Part shown: positions 7,804-8,286 of the stretch, piece after piece
Layout: each line of letters opens with the position of its first letter
Position numbering within the stretch: the stretch's first letter is position 1
Assembly: GCA_900549755.1 (NCBI GenBank)
Contig: URPQ01000074.1
Location: 1 to 8,286 of the forward strand
Reading direction: 5' to 3'
DNA from: an uncultured Oscillospiraceae bacterium
GTDB taxonomy: Bacteria; Bacillota; Clostridia; Oscillospirales; Acutalibacteraceae
DNA length: 8,286 nt
Notes under the pieces: model-generated
Database searches by the model: none
Seen by the model: the letters and a program-made list of their open reading frames with translations, nothing else
What the model was told of the DNA's origin: nothing
Program-made: the position numbers and the translations under genes

Positions 7804-7983
7804 AGTGCCTGAACGACAGCTATGAATTTACGATTTTATACGGTAAAAAGCTTTGTTACGGCGCTTAAAATCGTTACTGCCGTTTTAATAAACGGTAATT
7901 CTCTTGATTATAAAACAGACAAAGACGTAATTGCTGTAAGCTGTACTTTAAAAGAAAATGATACTTTGAAAATTTTAAGGTAA
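7803..7983 (+). pseudogene. Probable frameshifted 3' remnant of an unidentified (glycosidase-like) gene
   Basis: Between the truncated SGNH gene and fucI, two frames give protein-like pieces that join into one. Frame 3 (from about 7800 to 7868) reads LNDSYEFTILYGKKLCYGA and stops. Frame 1 from about 7864 reads LKIVTAVLINGNSLDYKTDK, continues [18 protein letters not shown], and ends at TAA 7981-7983. Joined by a one-base shift near 7863 they look like a C-terminal beta-sandwich tail, with alternating hydrophobic residues and an ING turn as in many glycoside hydrolase ends. I do not recognise the family. A 53-codon frame from ATG 7822 has no ribosome site and is probably not a gene. With the preceding fragment this looks like a deletion scar joining two genes. 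Confidence 0.45.
7880..7895 (+). repeat. Short perfect inverted repeat (6-bp stem, 4-nt loop)
   Basis: CCGTTT-TAAT-AAACGG is a perfect hairpin, extendable by a G-T and a T-A pair. No T-run follows, so it is not a standard intrinsic terminator. It lies in the decayed stretch about 100 bp before fucI. An operator or a chance palindrome are both possible. Confidence 0.3.
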
Positions 7984-7997
7984 AAGAGGTTGGTATT

Positions 7998-8286
7998 ATG
8001 TCAGCAAACAGATACATACAGGATTATCCGGTAATAGGAATTCGCCCTACAATCGACGGACGGCGCGGTGTTTTGGGCGTTCGTGAGTCTTTGGAAGACC
8101 AGACCATGAATATGGCAAAAGCCGCCGCAAGGCTTTTCACTGAAAACCTTAAATACTCAAACGGCGGGCCTGTAAAGGTAATTATCGCGGATACCACCAT
8201 AGGCAGAGTAGCCGAGGCTGCCGCCTGCGCGGATAAGTTCCGCAAGGCGGGCGTGGATATAACCTTAACGGTTACACCCTGCTGGT
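7998..8286 (+). CDS. fucI: L-fucose isomerase, N-terminal 96 residues (3' end outside window)
   Basis: The ATG at 7998 is preceded by AAGAGG (7984-7989) at 8 nt. The visible protein follows the FucI N-terminal pattern: [12 protein letters not shown], then [20 protein letters not shown], a segment [18 protein letters not shown], and LTVTPCW at the window end. I recall the E. coli enzyme having IGIRPVIDGRR, GVRESLEEQTMNMAK and TVTPCW in the same order. FucI is a Mn-dependent hexameric cytoplasmic isomerase that converts L-fucose to L-fuculose (also D-arabinose to D-ribulose), the first step of fucose catabolism. Its metal-binding active-site residues lie in the missing C-terminal part. The frame is intact to base 8286. 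Its place after a set of glycosidases supports release of fucose by one of them. Confidence 0.95.
   Translation, partial: MSANRYIQDYPVIGIRPTIDGRRGVLGVRESLEDQTMNMAKAAARLFTENLKYSNGGPVKVIIADTTIGRVAEAAACADKFRKAGVDITLTVTPCW

Noticed and set aside
7904..7932. Weak promoter-like pair (TTGATT and GTAATT, 17-bp spacing) before fucI
   Set aside because: The -10 match is poor and the AT-rich stretch offers many such chance pairs; not strong enough to call.
7822..7983. Possible small gene of 53 codons before fucI
   Set aside because: No ribosome site precedes the ATG, and its second half reads as the tail of a larger decayed protein whose first part is in another frame.

Overview
The window carries a co-directional (+ strand) carbohydrate-catabolism gene cluster. 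It most likely comes from an uncultured gut or rumen Clostridia (Firmicutes). That assignment rests on the gene style: AGGAG-type ribosome binding sites, tight spacing, moderate GC, intracellular glycosidases without signal peptides, and the two-domain GH3 architecture. It does not rest on a marker gene. All coding regions lie on the plus strand. No RNA gene, CRISPR array, transposase or clear intrinsic terminator is visible.

Layout: (1) 1-480, the C-terminal part of an SGNH/GDSL esterase, cut by the window start. (2) 461-1561, a second SGNH esterase with an N-terminal beta-rich domain, overlapping the first. (3) 1613-3247, a GH3 (NagZ-like) beta-N-acetylhexosaminidase-type enzyme. (4) 3281-5221, a TIM-barrel glycosidase of the 'hypothetical glycosyl hydrolase 6' type with a GATase-like beta-galactosidase-trimerisation domain, a candidate alpha-L-fucosidase (GH151-like). 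(5) 5240-7537, a GH38 alpha-mannosidase. (6) 7564-7803, the first 79 residues of a third SGNH esterase, ending abruptly. (7) About 7803-7983, a non-coding or decayed stretch holding what looks like the frameshifted C-terminal tail of another protein. (8) 7998-8286, the N-terminus of L-fucose isomerase (fucI), running off the window.

Together the genes suggest import of a fucosylated, mannose- and probably HexNAc-containing, O-acylated oligosaccharide (for example N-glycan or mucin fragments). It would then be de-esterified and cleaved in the cytoplasm by exo-glycosidases, and released fucose would be isomerised to fuculose by FucI. The substrate is inferred from context. The genes between 1613 and 7564 are 18-33 bp apart (51 bp before GH3) and can be one transcript.

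The most unusual points are as follows. Catalytic-site substitutions appear in two enzymes: Asn for Asp in the GH3 D-x-H dyad, and Val for the oxyanion Gly in the first SGNH protein. The 366-residue SGNH enzyme lacks the block V Asp. The GHL6-type enzyme has an uncertain specificity. A deletion-like scar of two gene remnants lies directly upstream of fucI.
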